Below, in pieces: positions 32,842 to 41,701 of a stretch of DNA of 64,000 nt; the stretch's first letter is position 1; the number at the start of each line of letters is the position of its first letter. The DNA is taken from contig NZ_WARX01000034.1 of assembly GCF_009720385.1 (NCBI RefSeq), forward strand, positions 86,888-150,887. The letters are read 5' to 3'. The stretch comes from Catellatospora vulcania (GTDB taxonomy: Bacteria; Actinomycetota; Actinomycetes; Mycobacteriales; Micromonosporaceae). The position numbers were made by a program, and so were the translations under genes. A model generated the notes under the pieces. It saw only the letters and a program-made list of their open reading frames with translations. It was not told the origin of the DNA and made no database searches.

Positions 32842-33105
32842 ATGGCACCACCGAAGACACACCCCGACTCGCGAGCCGTGGCCGACGTCGTACCCGCCGA
32901 CGCGTACGCGCCCCACGACCGGGTCTGGGTGTACCGCGACGGCCAGTGGCGCGCCGGCATCGTGTACGAAGCGAGCAGCCACGCCGCCACCGTCATCTGC
33001 CGCTCATCCACCGCCCGCGGCACGGAAGTCGAGATCAGAACCGCGCGTTACGTGGCGCGGCGCGACCGCATCGACCTGTCGATCGACGCGCTGAGCTACG
33101 TCTGA
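32842..33105 (+). CDS. Small hypothetical protein behind a structured leader
   Basis: This 87-residue protein reads as a small beta-barrel: PHDRVWVYRDGQWRAGIV, then AATVICRSSTARGTEVEIRT and a final DRIDLSIDALSYV. The alternation suggests an SH3-like or Tudor-like barrel, which is only a structural impression. AGGAGG lies 11 bases before the ATG, which is long but usable. I do not recognise a family. It converges with the SAM-dependent methyltransferase gene. Confidence 0.65.
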   Translation: MAPPKTHPDSRAVADVVPADAYAPHDRVWVYRDGQWRAGIVYEASSHAATVICRSSTARGTEVEIRTARYVARRDRIDLSIDALSYV

Positions 33106-33140
33106 CCCTCCTCAGGTCACCGCGGGGCGGGTCCTGCAGG

Positions 33141-33983
33141 TCAGCGCTTGCGGGCCATGCCCGCCCAGTAGAAGGCGCCGTTCGGGTCTTCCAGCTCGCT
33201 GTCGGGGTGCCAGGCCATGACCGGCACGACGCCCGGCTCGACCAGGTCCCAGCCCTCGAAGAAACGCGCCACGTCCACCTTGGTGCGCGGGATGACCGTC
33301 ATGCCGCCGCGCTCGGCCGAGGAGCGGATGACCTCCATCGCCTCCTCGTCGAACTCGCGGCCCGGGTGGGTGATGGTGAGGTAGCTGCCCGAGGGCAGCG
33401 CATCCATCAGCTCGCGGGTGTGGCCCCACGGGTCCTCGGTGTCCTTGAGCAGCATCAGCACGGCGACCATCATCAGCGCCACCGGCTTGCTCAGGTCCAG
33501 CGTCTGCAGCAGCGCGGGGTCGGACAGGATCTCCTGCGGCTTGCGCAGGTCGGCGTGGATGTACTCGCTGCGGCCCTCCGGCGAGCTGACCAGCAGCGCC
33601 CGCGCGTGGGCCAGCACGATCGGGTCGTTGTCCACGTAGACCACCCGGGTCTCCGGGGCGATGGCCTGCGCGTCCTCGTGCAGGTTGGGCCGCGTCGGGA
33701 TGCCGGTGCCGACGTCCAGGAACTGCCGGATGCCCACGTCGGCGACCAGGTACTTCACCGCGCGGCCGAGGAACCTCCGGTTCTCCTTGGCCATCGTCTT
33801 GATGGTGGGGATCGCCTGGATGAAGGCGTCACCCATGGCCCGGTCCGCGGCGAAATTGTCCTTGCCGCCCAGCCACCAGTCGTACATCCGCGCCGAGTGC
33901 GGCGTCCTCGTGTCGACGCCCGGAGGCGCGACCTCCTCGCCGCCCGCACCCGAACCGCCGTCCTGCGACACTGACGCCTCCAT
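33141..33983 (-). CDS. SAM-dependent methyltransferase (Methyltransf_19 / DUF574 family)
   Basis: A 280-residue protein beginning with the family marker VDTRTPHSARMYDWWLGGKDN. The SAM-binding loop is FLDVGTGIPTRPN, and YVDNDPIVLAHAR and HADLRKP follow. This family is expanded in actinobacteria and often lies near XRE/DUF397 genes; its natural substrates are largely unknown. The ATG at 33983 gives the usual length; an earlier start at 34013 would add 10 residues. No clear ribosome site is present, so translation may be leaderless. Confidence 0.88.
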   Translation of the reverse strand: MEASVSQDGGSGAGGEEVAPPGVDTRTPHSARMYDWWLGGKDNFAADRAMGDAFIQAIPTIKTMAKENRRFLGRAVKYLVADVGIRQFLDVGTGIPTRPNLHEDAQAIAPETRVVYVDNDPIVLAHARALLVSSPEGRSEYIHADLRKPQEILSDPALLQTLDLSKPVALMMVAVLMLLKDTEDPWGHTRELMDALPSGSYLTITHPGREFDEEAMEVIRSSAERGGMTVIPRTKVDVARFFEGWDLVEPGVVPVMAWHPDSELEDPNGAFYWAGMARKR

Positions 33984-34072
33984 TGACCGTCGTGGTGAAT
34001 GCAGCGGAAGCATAGACCCGCACGGACACGCCAGGCCACACCCAGTGCCACGGAAGTGCTACGGAGAGATCA

Positions 34073-35437
34073 TCACAGTGCTCCACCCAGGACGGCCGGT
34101 TGCGCCACGGCAGCCCGTGGGCGGGCGATCAGCGCAGGCACCTCCGCGGTGAGCGTGGCCGCAGGACCGTCCCGGTGGTCCAGAACGGACTGCAGGATCT
34201 CCCCCGCCCGCACCGCGGTCGCCGACAGCAGCGACGACGTGATGCCGTGCGAGTGCTCGGTGCCGCCCTGCAGGTACACCCCGCAGACCAGCTCGGACCC
34301 GGCCGACAACCGGTAGTCGCGCCCTGCGACAAGGCGGCCGTCACCGTCGCGGAGCACGTGCCCGGCGAGGTCGCCGAGCAGGCCCGACGGATCGGCCTGG
34401 CGGTAGCCGGTAGCGCACACCAGGATGTCCGCGTCCAGCGCCGTACGCTCGCCGGTGAGCAGCGAGGACACCTCGACCCGCACCCGGTCGCCGTCGTCGT
34501 GCACGGCAGTCATCCGGCTCGCGTTGAAGATCCGCAGCCGCTCCTGGCCGAGCACCTTCTCCTGGTACACCCGCCGGTAGAGGTCGTTGATGAGGTCGAG
34601 GTCGACCACCGAGTAGTTCGTGCTGCGGTGGTAGTCCAGCAGCATCTGCTTGGTCTGCTGCGGCGCGGTGAAGAAGTCGTCGACCGCGCCCGGGTCGAAG
34701 ATGCGGTTGGCGAACGGGCTGTCGTCGGCCGGGCTGTAGCCGTACCGGGAGAAGACCGCGCAGATCTCGGCCGACGGGAAGCGCTCGTGCAGAAACGCGG
34801 TCGCCTCGGCCGCGCTCTGGCCCGCGCCGACCACCACGAACCGCTTGGCGCCGGACCACTGCCCGACCTGGTGCAGCAGGTCCTGGGTGTGCCAGACCCG
34901 CGGCGACGGCGCGACGCCGTCCGGCAGCTGCGGGGACAGGCCGGTCGCGAACACCACGTTGCGCGCCCGCAGCGCCGTCGCGGTACGCGGGCCCTGCGCC
35001 ACCACCATCAGATGGTCGGCCCGGCCGCGTTCGTACACCGGGTGCACGTCGATGACCTCGTGGCCGTACCGGACCATGCCACTGACCTGCGCCGCCGCCC
35101 ACTCCAGGTAGTCGTGGAACTCGACCCGCAGCGGGTACAGGCTCTTGTGGTTGATGAAGTCGATCAGGCGGCCCCGGCTGTGCAGGTAGCACAGGAAGCT
35201 GAACCGGCTCGCCGGGTTGCGCAGGGTGACCAGGTCTTTCATGAACGAGACCTGCATGGTCGCGTCGTCGAGCAGCATGCCGCGGTGCCAGCCGAATGCG
35301 GCCTGCCGTTCCAGGAAGACGGCGCTGACCGGGGCCGGGCTCTCCGCGGCGGCGATGGCCAGGGCCAGGTTGGACGGACCGAATCCGACGCCCACGATGT
35401 CGTGTACGACATCCCCGCCAAACGATTGTTCTGTCAT
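34073..35437 (-). CDS. L-ornithine/L-lysine N-monooxygenase (siderophore hydroxamate biosynthesis)
   Basis: A 454-residue flavin N-hydroxylase. FAD motif GVGFGPSNLAL lies near residue 20, NADPH motif VVGAGQSAAEA near 215, and the C-terminal ATGYRQADP and GTEHSHGITSSLLS match SidA/PvdA/IucD enzymes. It hydroxylates the side-chain amine of ornithine or lysine with NADPH and O2, the first step to a hydroxamate iron ligand. The formyltransferase at 44857 favours ornithine. A perfect iron box lies 47 bases upstream of the ATG, so it should be induced by iron limitation. Confidence 0.93.
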   Translation of the reverse strand: MTEQSFGGDVVHDIVGVGFGPSNLALAIAAAESPAPVSAVFLERQAAFGWHRGMLLDDATMQVSFMKDLVTLRNPASRFSFLCYLHSRGRLIDFINHKSLYPLRVEFHDYLEWAAAQVSGMVRYGHEVIDVHPVYERGRADHLMVVAQGPRTATALRARNVVFATGLSPQLPDGVAPSPRVWHTQDLLHQVGQWSGAKRFVVVGAGQSAAEATAFLHERFPSAEICAVFSRYGYSPADDSPFANRIFDPGAVDDFFTAPQQTKQMLLDYHRSTNYSVVDLDLINDLYRRVYQEKVLGQERLRIFNASRMTAVHDDGDRVRVEVSSLLTGERTALDADILVCATGYRQADPSGLLGDLAGHVLRDGDGRLVAGRDYRLSAGSELVCGVYLQGGTEHSHGITSSLLSATAVRAGEILQSVLDHRDGPAATLTAEVPALIARPRAAVAQPAVLGGAL

Positions 35438-35483
35438 TGGGGTCCCGTTCCTAAGCATCGCCGGCGCGCTTCCTCGCCGACAC

Positions 35484-35502
35484 TTAGGTTAGGCTAACCT
35501 AC
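35484..35502. promoter_or_regulatory. Iron box (DmdR/IdeR operator)
   Basis: TTAGGTTAGGCTAACCTAC matches the 19-bp actinobacterial iron box TTAGGTTAGGCTAACCTAA at 18 of 19 positions. It lies upstream of the monooxygenase and predicts iron-dependent repression. Confidence 0.93.
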
Positions 35503-35541
35503 GCCAATCGGCTTGCCAATACGGGGCCGCTTGCAATGCAG

Positions 35542-35568
35542 GTCGTGAATGGAATTCTCATCCACGAC
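35542..35568. repeat. Inverted repeat between two iron boxes
   Basis: GTCGTGAATG (35542-35551) and CATCCACGAC (35559-35568) pair with one mismatch around a 7-base centre. It may be a second regulator site or a hairpin in the monooxygenase promoter region. Confidence 0.4.
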
Positions 35569-35574
35569 AGTGAA

Positions 35575-35593
35575 TTAGGCAAGGCAAACCTCA
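35575..35593. promoter_or_regulatory. Second, weaker iron box
   Basis: TTAGGCAAGGCAAACCTCA resembles the iron-box consensus and overlaps the stop codon of the adjacent minus-strand membrane gene. It is 138 bases upstream of the monooxygenase start. Confidence 0.7.
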
Positions 35594-36091
35594 GGAGTCG
35601 AGGCGGATCAGCACTTCTTCACGTCCGGCCTGCGCCGATCCCGCGTCGCCTGGGCGGCCACCGAAGGCGGACACCGCTGCGGCCCCGGCGTACGCGGACG
35701 TGAGCAGGAATGCCGGCAGCAGCCAGAACGGGTCCGCCTCAGCCATGCCGAACCGGGCCCCCGCGCACAGCAGCAGGCCGCCCGCGGCCATACCCAGCAA
35801 TGAGACAGCCCACGGCCGCGGCAGCCGCAACATCCGGGCCAGCAGCAGCCCGGCCAGCAGCCCGCCGGGCACACCGAGCAACGCGAGCAGGAACACCCGG
35901 GCCGCCGGGACCAGCGGCGAGCCCATCGCGGCGTCCTCGGCCGACGCCGTGTCGACCGCGAACGCGACGTCGGCGAAGTGCACCAGCAGGGCCAGGAGCA
36001 CGGTCATGGCCAACCCGATCGGCAGGCCACGGCACGCGTAGGCCAGTGCCCGGTCGGCGGTGGCCGCGATTCTGATCTCCTCAGGCGTCAT
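35591..36091 (-). CDS. Polytopic membrane protein of unknown function
   Basis: A 166-residue protein with four predicted transmembrane helices (LPIGLAMTVLLALLVHFAD, FLLALLGVPGGLLAGLLLA, AVSLLGMAAGGLLLCAGA, WLLPAFLLTSAYAGAAAVS). The N-terminal MTPEEIRIAATADRAL and C-terminal REEVLIRLDS are short and cytoplasmic. I do not recognise a family. It lies between the epimerase and the monooxygenase genes on the same strand, and its end overlaps an iron box that serves the next gene. Confidence 0.7.
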   Translation of the reverse strand: MTPEEIRIAATADRALAYACRGLPIGLAMTVLLALLVHFADVAFAVDTASAEDAAMGSPLVPAARVFLLALLGVPGGLLAGLLLARMLRLPRPWAVSLLGMAAGGLLLCAGARFGMAEADPFWLLPAFLLTSAYAGAAAVSAFGGRPGDAGSAQAGREEVLIRLDS

Positions 36092-36161
36092 GCGGCCATT
36101 TGATCAACGAGAGACGGTTCGCGCCGTCCTCGCCACCGAACCTTCACGAAACGTTGCCGGC

Positions 36162-37013
36162 TCACCCGTACAGGTGCTCCGGGACCAGGCCGAGCAGGCG
36201 GTCGGCCAGGGACAGGTCGAACGGGACGGTGCGGCCCGGCATCGGCGCGCGCCGCGGCACCTCCGGGTGGAAGCGGTCGAGCAGCTCCTCGGTGGGCAGC
36301 GCGGCCAGCGTGATCGGGGCCGCCACGAAGATCTCGTGAGCGCCGGCCAGCGGCCGGGTCAGTGCCAGCCAGTTCGCCGTCGCCGCGTCGCGGTCCTCCA
36401 GGTACGCCCACAGGGAGCGGGCCCCCTGCACCGGGTCGGCCCGGTAGTGCGAGGCGAACGTGGGCAGGCGCTCGGTCATGCCGCCCAGCAGCGGGAACCG
36501 CAGCGTCACCACGGTCATGCCGTAGCGGCGCGCGATCATCTGGCCGATCTGCTCGTCGACCTGCTTGCTCAGCGCGTACGGGTCCGCGGCCAGCAGTGGA
36601 TGTGCTTCGTCAACGGGCAGGTAGCGGGGCGCGATCGGCTGCGGCGACCAGGCGAACCCCAGCGCGGACTGGCTGCCGGCCAGCACCGCCCGGGTCACCC
36701 CGGCCTGTGCCGCCTGCTCCAGCACGGTGAACGTGCTGCGGGTGTTGCCGCAGAACACGTCCTCGGGCGTGCCGAGGGTCGGCGACGGGATCGCGGCGCA
36801 GTGCACCACAGCATCCACCCCGGACAGCGCCTCGCGGACCGCCCGCACGTCGCCGGTGTCGCCGACCACGAACCGATCGGCCGGCAGGCCGCCGGGATCG
36901 TGCAGGTCGAGTGCCGTTGCGGCGACCCCCTCGCGAGCGAGCAGGTCGAGGGTGGCCCGCCCGAGACGCCCCGCCGCTCCGGTCACCAGCACCCGGTTCA
37001 CTGACGCCACCAT
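36162..37013 (-). CDS. NAD-dependent epimerase/dehydratase (extended SDR)
   Basis: A 283-residue SDR protein. The Rossmann motif TGAAGRLG lies at the N terminus, VVHCAAIPSP follows the third strand and the catalytic YALSK motif sits near residue 148. The C-terminal region has LPTEELLDRFHPEVP, as in sugar-nucleotide epimerase-like proteins. Reaction and substrate are unknown. It starts at the ATG 37013; upstream bases GGGACCGG are a weak ribosome site. It is divergent from the metallophosphoesterase gene at 37187. Confidence 0.85.
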   Translation of the reverse strand: MVASVNRVLVTGAAGRLGRATLDLLAREGVAATALDLHDPGGLPADRFVVGDTGDVRAVREALSGVDAVVHCAAIPSPTLGTPEDVFCGNTRSTFTVLEQAAQAGVTRAVLAGSQSALGFAWSPQPIAPRYLPVDEAHPLLAADPYALSKQVDEQIGQMIARRYGMTVVTLRFPLLGGMTERLPTFASHYRADPVQGARSLWAYLEDRDAATANWLALTRPLAGAHEIFVAAPITLAALPTEELLDRFHPEVPRRAPMPGRTVPFDLSLADRLLGLVPEHLYG

Positions 37014-37186
37014 CCGGTCCCACAACGATTGATCACGACACCGTTCTACCCGGCCGCGGCCCCGCAACCACAATCCCCAGCGGCCTGGCCGCGATAAACC
37101 GGACAAATCGCCCGGCAGCGGCTGTACCGGCGTGTTGGTCCGGGCGTGGCATGCTTGGCAGTCCGACCTTTGAACAAGGAGTACAC

Positions 37187-38362
37187 GTGTCGACTGGCGA
37201 GGCCGTCCAGGCCGCCCCGGCACGGCGGTCCCTGCGACCGCTGCTGTTCGGCCTGACCGTGACCACCGTGCTGGGCCTGCTGTTCGGCGTGCCGTGGTGG
37301 ACCCTGCTGCTGTCCGGCGCGCACTGGCCGACCCCGGTGGTCGCCGCCGGCACCGCGCTGTTCGGCCTGGCCGCGCTGGCCTTCCCCTTCCTGATGTTCC
37401 AGGGCCACGCCCGGGGCAACGACCGGGCGTCCCGGATCGCCGACACCACACTCGGCGTGATCTGGGTGCTGTTCGTGTGGGCGCTGCTCGGCAACGTGCT
37501 GCGGGCCGCGCTGGCCGTCGGCGGCGTCGCCGACCCGCTGCGCTCCCGCATCACCGCCACGGCGGTCGCGGCGGTCGCCCTGGTCCTGGTCGTCTGGGGG
37601 TACGCCGAAGCCATGCGCGTGCCGCGGGTGCGCCGAGTCGAAGTCGTCCTGCCCCGGCTCGGCAAAGGCCTCGACGGCCTCAAGGTCGTCCTGCTGACCG
37701 ACACCCACTACGGCCCGATCGAGCGTTCCCGCTGGTCAGCCGGAGTCACCAGAGCGGTCAACGCATTGGACCCCGACATCGTCTGCCACACCGGCGACAT
37801 CGCCGACGGCACCGTGGCGCAGCGCACCGCCCAGGCCGCGCCGCTCGGCGACATCCGCGCCAAGCTGGCCCGCACCTACGTGACCGGCAACCACGAGTAC
37901 TACGGCGAGGCCGAGGGGTGGCTCGCGCACATGCAGCAGCTGGGCTGGGAGTGCCTGCACAACCGGCATCTGGTGGTCGAGCGCGGCGGGGACCGCCTGG
38001 TGGTGGCGGGCGTCGACGACATCACCGCGTCGCATTCGCGTACCGGGCACTCGATGGACCATGCGGCAGCGCTCGCCGGGACCGACCCGGACCTGCCGGT
38101 GCTGCTGCTCGCGCACCAGCCCAAGCAGATCACCGCGGCCGTCGCGCACGGCGTGGACCTGCAGATCTCCGGGCACACCCACGGCGGCCAGATCTGGCCG
38201 TTCCACTACCTGGTGCGCCTGGACCAGCCCGCCGTGCAGGGCCTGTCCCGCCACGGCGAGCGCACCCAGCTCTACACCAGCCGCGGCACCGGCTTCTGGG
38301 GCCCGCCCCTGCGCGTCTTCGCCCCCAGCGAGATCACCGAGCTGACCCTCCGCAGCGCCTGA
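37187..38362 (+). CDS. Membrane-anchored metallophosphoesterase (YkuE/YaeI-like)
   Basis: The 391-residue protein has four N-terminal transmembrane helices and then a calcineurin-like phosphoesterase domain from about residue 160. Metal motifs in order: LLTDTHYGP, CHTGDIADG, TGNHEYYG, LLLAHQPKQ and SGHTHGGQIWPFH. YkuE-type enzymes are membrane-associated, metal-dependent phosphatases; lipid A or UDP-diacylglucosamine relatives are possible substrates but not shown. The GTG at 37187 has AAGGA 6 bases upstream. The gene is divergent from the epimerase and ends 54 bases before the LigD-type gene on the other strand. Confidence 0.92.
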   Translation: MSTGEAVQAAPARRSLRPLLFGLTVTTVLGLLFGVPWWTLLLSGAHWPTPVVAAGTALFGLAALAFPFLMFQGHARGNDRASRIADTTLGVIWVLFVWALLGNVLRAALAVGGVADPLRSRITATAVAAVALVLVVWGYAEAMRVPRVRRVEVVLPRLGKGLDGLKVVLLTDTHYGPIERSRWSAGVTRAVNALDPDIVCHTGDIADGTVAQRTAQAAPLGDIRAKLARTYVTGNHEYYGEAEGWLAHMQQLGWECLHNRHLVVERGGDRLVVAGVDDITASHSRTGHSMDHAAALAGTDPDLPVLLLAHQPKQITAAVAHGVDLQISGHTHGGQIWPFHYLVRLDQPAVQGLSRHGERTQLYTSRGTGFWGPPLRVFAPSEITELTLRSA

Positions 38363-38415
38363 GCATCACCCCGCGGCCCGGGGGCCGGGCGGGGCACGAT
38401 CCGGTCGCAGATCGG

Positions 38416-39393
38416 TCAGGACTCGCCGTCGGCCTCGGCTTCGCGGCGGGCTTTGGCGCGGCGTTTGCCCTCGTGCATGGCCTGGACGCGGGCGATCGGG
38501 ATGGTGTGGCCCTCGGCGATCAGGTCGGCGGGCAGGGCCTGCGGCGCGGGCATCGTGTCGGCCCACGGGTCGGTCTTGGCGACCAGGTCGGGCACCGTGC
38601 GGATGGTGAAGTCGGCGGGCGTGACACTGTCCAGGTCCGCCCAGGCCACCGGGAAGGACACGGGCAGGCCGGGGCGGATGCGCGGGCTGTAGACGGCGAC
38701 CACGGTCGCGCCGCCGGAGCGGGTCGCGTCCAGGAAGACCTTGCCGTGCCGGTCCTCGCGGATGAACGCCGTGGTGGCGAGCTTCGGGTCGAGCCGTTCG
38801 GCACGGGCTGCCACGGCCCGGGTCGCCGCGGCGACGTCCTCCGGACCGGCCTTGCCGTCCAGCGGCACGAACACGTGCACGCCCTTGCTGCCGCTGGTCT
38901 TGACCGCGCCGTCGAGCCCGCAGTCGGCCAGCGCCTGGCGTACCAGCAGCGCGCCCTGCACCGCCTTGCCGAAGGTGTCGTCGCCCTCGGGCGGGTCCAG
39001 GTCGAGGATCAGGTGCGTCGGCTGCGTCGGCGTCTGCACCAGGCCGAGCGCCGCGTGGTACTCCACGGCCCGCTGGTTGGCGAACCAGATGAGCGTGCGC
39101 CGGTCGTTGCCCAGGGCGTACGTCACCTCGCGGTGGGACGCCTCGGCCCAGACCGCGGCCCGCGGCACCCAGTCGGGCGTGTACTTGGGCAGGTTCTTCT
39201 GCATGAACGCCGGCTGCCCGGGACGGATCCGGATCACCGACAGCGCCCGGTCGCGCAGCGCGGGGATGATCCGCTCGTGTACCGCGTCCAGGTAGTCCAC
39301 CAGGTCGCGTTTGGTCGCCCCGGCCTCGTCGAACAGGGGCTGGTCGAGGTTGGTCAGCGCCACCCCGTCGCGGGTCTCACCGTCTTTCGGCAT
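38416..39393 (-). CDS. LigD-type polymerase/primase domain protein (NHEJ-related)
   Basis: A 325-residue stand-alone polymerase domain of the archaeo-eukaryotic primase fold as found in LigD. It has LILDLDPPEGD (metal-binding aspartates) near residue 130 and SGSKGVHVFVPL near 167. The N terminus begins GVALTNLDQPLFDEAG, typical of bacterial LigD PolDom proteins. It can extend DNA with ribonucleotides or deoxynucleotides during end joining. No ligase, nuclease or Ku gene lies next to it, so partners must be elsewhere. It is followed by a spacer and the siderophore-binding gene's terminator upstream. Confidence 0.9.
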   Translation of the reverse strand: MPKDGETRDGVALTNLDQPLFDEAGATKRDLVDYLDAVHERIIPALRDRALSVIRIRPGQPAFMQKNLPKYTPDWVPRAAVWAEASHREVTYALGNDRRTLIWFANQRAVEYHAALGLVQTPTQPTHLILDLDPPEGDDTFGKAVQGALLVRQALADCGLDGAVKTSGSKGVHVFVPLDGKAGPEDVAAATRAVAARAERLDPKLATTAFIREDRHGKVFLDATRSGGATVVAVYSPRIRPGLPVSFPVAWADLDSVTPADFTIRTVPDLVAKTDPWADTMPAPQALPADLIAEGHTIPIARVQAMHEGKRRAKARREAEADGES

Positions 39394-39442
39394 GTGATCA
39401 CCATTACCCGACCGGGGCGGCGCGTCAACGCGAGTACGGAAA

Positions 39443-39468
39443 ACGGGGTGGACCGATGTCCACCCCGT
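39443..39468 (-). terminator. Rho-independent terminator after the siderophore-binding protein gene
   Basis: ACGGGGTGGAC (39443-39453) pairs perfectly with GTCCACCCCGT (39458-39468) around CGAT. On the minus strand the hairpin is followed by GTTTTCC, a T tract. It ends transcription before the LigD-type gene. Confidence 0.9.
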
Positions 39469-39482
39469 CCTCCGTCAGCGGG

Positions 39483-40538
39483 TCACTGTGCCGGGGCGCG
39501 CTTGACCTCGGTCGCCGGGTCGCCGTCGACGGCCGCGGCCAGCTGCGGCACCAGGCCGTCGAGCAGGTACGGCAGGCTCAGCGGGGTGATGAACGAGGTG
39601 GCGCCGCCGAGCAGCTCGCCGTTCTCCAGGAACACCTCGCGGGCCTGGGTCTTCACGTCGAGCTTGGCGTACAGCGGGTCGGCGTGGATCTTGGCCTTGT
39701 CCGTGTCGTGCTTGTCGACCAGCCAGATCAGCACATCGGTGTCGAGCAGGTCGGTGCGCTCACGGCTGATGCTCTTGCCGAACTCCTTGCCGGTGATCGC
39801 GTCGAGGCCCTCGGGCAGCTTGAAGCCCAGGTCCTGCAGCAGGCGGCCGCGCGGGTCCTGGGAGCCGTACACGTAGTAGCCCTCCCACGGCGCCGCGATC
39901 AGCGCGGTGGCCCCGGCGAACTTCGGGTTGGCGGACTTGGCGGCGGCGAACTTCGCCTCCACGGCGGCGACGACCTGCTCGGCCTTGTCCTTGCGCCCGA
40001 CGGCGGTGCCGACGATGCGGGTCGCCTGCTGCCAGGAGACGCCGTAGTCGATGGAGTCCTTGGGCTGGGCCAGCGTCGGCGCGATCTTCGACAGGGTGGC
40101 GTAGTCCTCGGCGGTGAGGTTCGAGTACAGGCCGACGATCAGGTCAGGGCGCAGCGCGGCGACCTTCTCGAACTTGATGCCGTCGGTGTTGGTCAGCACC
40201 TCGGGCTTGGCCGCGGAGCCGAGCTCGTCGGCCGCCCAGGGCCAGATCGCGCCGGGGTGGCCGCCCCACCACTCGGTGGTGGCGACGGGCACGACACCCA
40301 GCGCGAGCAGGGCGTCCTGCTCGACGAGGCCTACCACGACGACGCGCTTGGGCTCGGCCTTGATCTCGGTGGCGCCGTACTTGTGCTCGATGGAGACGGG
40401 GAAGGCCGCCGAGGTCGCGCCCTGACTGCCGGAGGTGCCGGACGGCTCCTGGTCGGTGCCGCAAGCGGCGAGGCCGAGGCCGAGGAGCACCGCGGTGGCG
40501 GTGGCCGTCAGCGTACGGACGGGAGTGAGAAGCCGCAC
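39483..40538 (-). CDS. Siderophore-binding lipoprotein (FecB/FhuD-like)
   Basis: A 351-residue lipoprotein. The signal ends in the lipobox GLGLAACG, giving a lipid-anchored cysteine. The mature protein has the cluster-8 binding fold: VVVVGLVEQDALLALGV, then LRPDLIVGLYSNL, long alpha connector and YVYGSQDPRGRLLQD. It should capture a ferric siderophore and pass it to the permeases encoded divergently. GTG at 40538 has AAAGGA upstream. An iron box at 40594-40612 lies between this gene and the permease operon. Confidence 0.93.
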   Translation of the reverse strand: MRLLTPVRTLTATATAVLLGLGLAACGTDQEPSGTSGSQGATSAAFPVSIEHKYGATEIKAEPKRVVVVGLVEQDALLALGVVPVATTEWWGGHPGAIWPWAADELGSAAKPEVLTNTDGIKFEKVAALRPDLIVGLYSNLTAEDYATLSKIAPTLAQPKDSIDYGVSWQQATRIVGTAVGRKDKAEQVVAAVEAKFAAAKSANPKFAGATALIAAPWEGYYVYGSQDPRGRLLQDLGFKLPEGLDAITGKEFGKSISRERTDLLDTDVLIWLVDKHDTDKAKIHADPLYAKLDVKTQAREVFLENGELLGGATSFITPLSLPYLLDGLVPQLAAAVDGDPATEVKRAPAQ

Positions 40539-40593
40539 GGTTGTTCCTTTCTGTGCTGGTGGGACCGCCCCCTGGCGGGTCCCGCCGAGGAGC

Positions 40594-40612
40594 ATAGGTT
40601 AGCCTCGCCTAA
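40594..40612. promoter_or_regulatory. Iron box in the divergent siderophore-uptake promoter
   Basis: Read on the minus strand, TTAGGCGAGGCTAACCTAT is a near-perfect iron box. It lies 56 bases upstream of the lipoprotein start and 31 bases upstream of the permease start, so one regulator site can control both. Confidence 0.93.
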
Positions 40613-40642
40613 TCTCAAACTCGGGGTGATCAAGGAGCGGTG

Positions 40643-41701
40643 ATGACGCAGACGACCGGAGTGCTGCCCGCGCCGCGGACGGCCGAACCGGCCCGCGCGC
40701 CGCGTGCTGGCCACGCGTGGCGGCGCGGCGGGCTGGTGATCGGCATAGTCGCGCTCGCCGTCGTGCTCGCGCTGAGCATCGCGGTCGGCAGCCGCACCAT
40801 CGCGCTCGGCACCGTGTGGCAGGTGCTCTGGCACGACGACGGCTCCGCGCAGGCCGACATCGTGCACCGGCTGCGTGTCCCCCGCACGCTGCTCGGCCTC
40901 GGGGTCGGCGCGGCGCTCGGGCTGGCCGGTGCGCTGATGCAGGCGCTCACCCGCAACCCGCTGGCCGAACCCGGCCTGCTCGGGGTGAACCTGGGCGCGT
41001 CCTCGGGCGTCGTCGTCGCGATCGCTTTCCTCGGCCTGACCTCGCCGAGCGCGTACGTCTGGTTCGCCTTCGGCGGGGCCGCGCTGACCGCGACGGCCGT
41101 GTTCGCCCTCGGCGGGTCAGGGCGCTTCCCCACCCCGGAACGCCAGGTGCTGGCCGGGGTGTCCATCACCGCCGTGCTCGGCGCGCTGGTCTGGGCGGTG
41201 CTGGTCACCAACCGCGGCACGTTCGACCGGTACCGGCACTGGGACGTCGGCTCGCTGGCCGACCGCGACGGCGACACCCTGGTCCGGGTCGCGCCGTTCC
41301 TGATCGCCGGGATCCTGCTCACGCTGGCCCTGGGCGGCCGGCTCAACGCGCTGAGCATGGGCGACGAGGCCGCCACGGCGCTGGGCGCGAACCCGGGCCG
41401 CATCCGCGTGCTCGGCGTCGCCGCGATCACGCTGCTGTGCGGCGCGGCCACGGCCGCCTGCGGCCCGATCTGGTTCCTCGGCCTGGCCGTGCCGTACATC
41501 GCGCGCCTGGTCACCGGACCCGACCACCGCTGGATCCTCGCCTACGCCGTGGTGCTCGGCCCGATCCTGCTGCTAGGCGCGGACGTGCTCGGCCGGGTGC
41601 TGACCGCTCCGTCGGAACTGCAGGTCGGCATCGTCACCGCGTTCCTCGGCGCGCCGGTGTTCATCGCCCTGTGCCGCCGCCGGAAGCTGGGTGCCCTGTG
41701 A
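40643..41701 (+). CDS. FecCD-family siderophore ABC permease 1
   Basis: A 352-residue permease with about ten transmembrane helices. It has the family segments RVPRTLLGLGVGAALGLAGA, LTRNPLAEPGLLGVNLGA and GRLNALSMGDEAATALGA. It pairs with the second permease to carry the ferric siderophore across the membrane. The ATG at 40643 is preferred because AGGAG lies about 6 bases upstream; the GTG at 40640 is very close. The stop overlaps the next start (GTGA). Confidence 0.95.
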   Translation: MTQTTGVLPAPRTAEPARAPRAGHAWRRGGLVIGIVALAVVLALSIAVGSRTIALGTVWQVLWHDDGSAQADIVHRLRVPRTLLGLGVGAALGLAGALMQALTRNPLAEPGLLGVNLGASSGVVVAIAFLGLTSPSAYVWFAFGGAALTATAVFALGGSGRFPTPERQVLAGVSITAVLGALVWAVLVTNRGTFDRYRHWDVGSLADRDGDTLVRVAPFLIAGILLTLALGGRLNALSMGDEAATALGANPGRIRVLGVAAITLLCGAATAACGPIWFLGLAVPYIARLVTGPDHRWILAYAVVLGPILLLGADVLGRVLTAPSELQVGIVTAFLGAPVFIALCRRRKLGAL

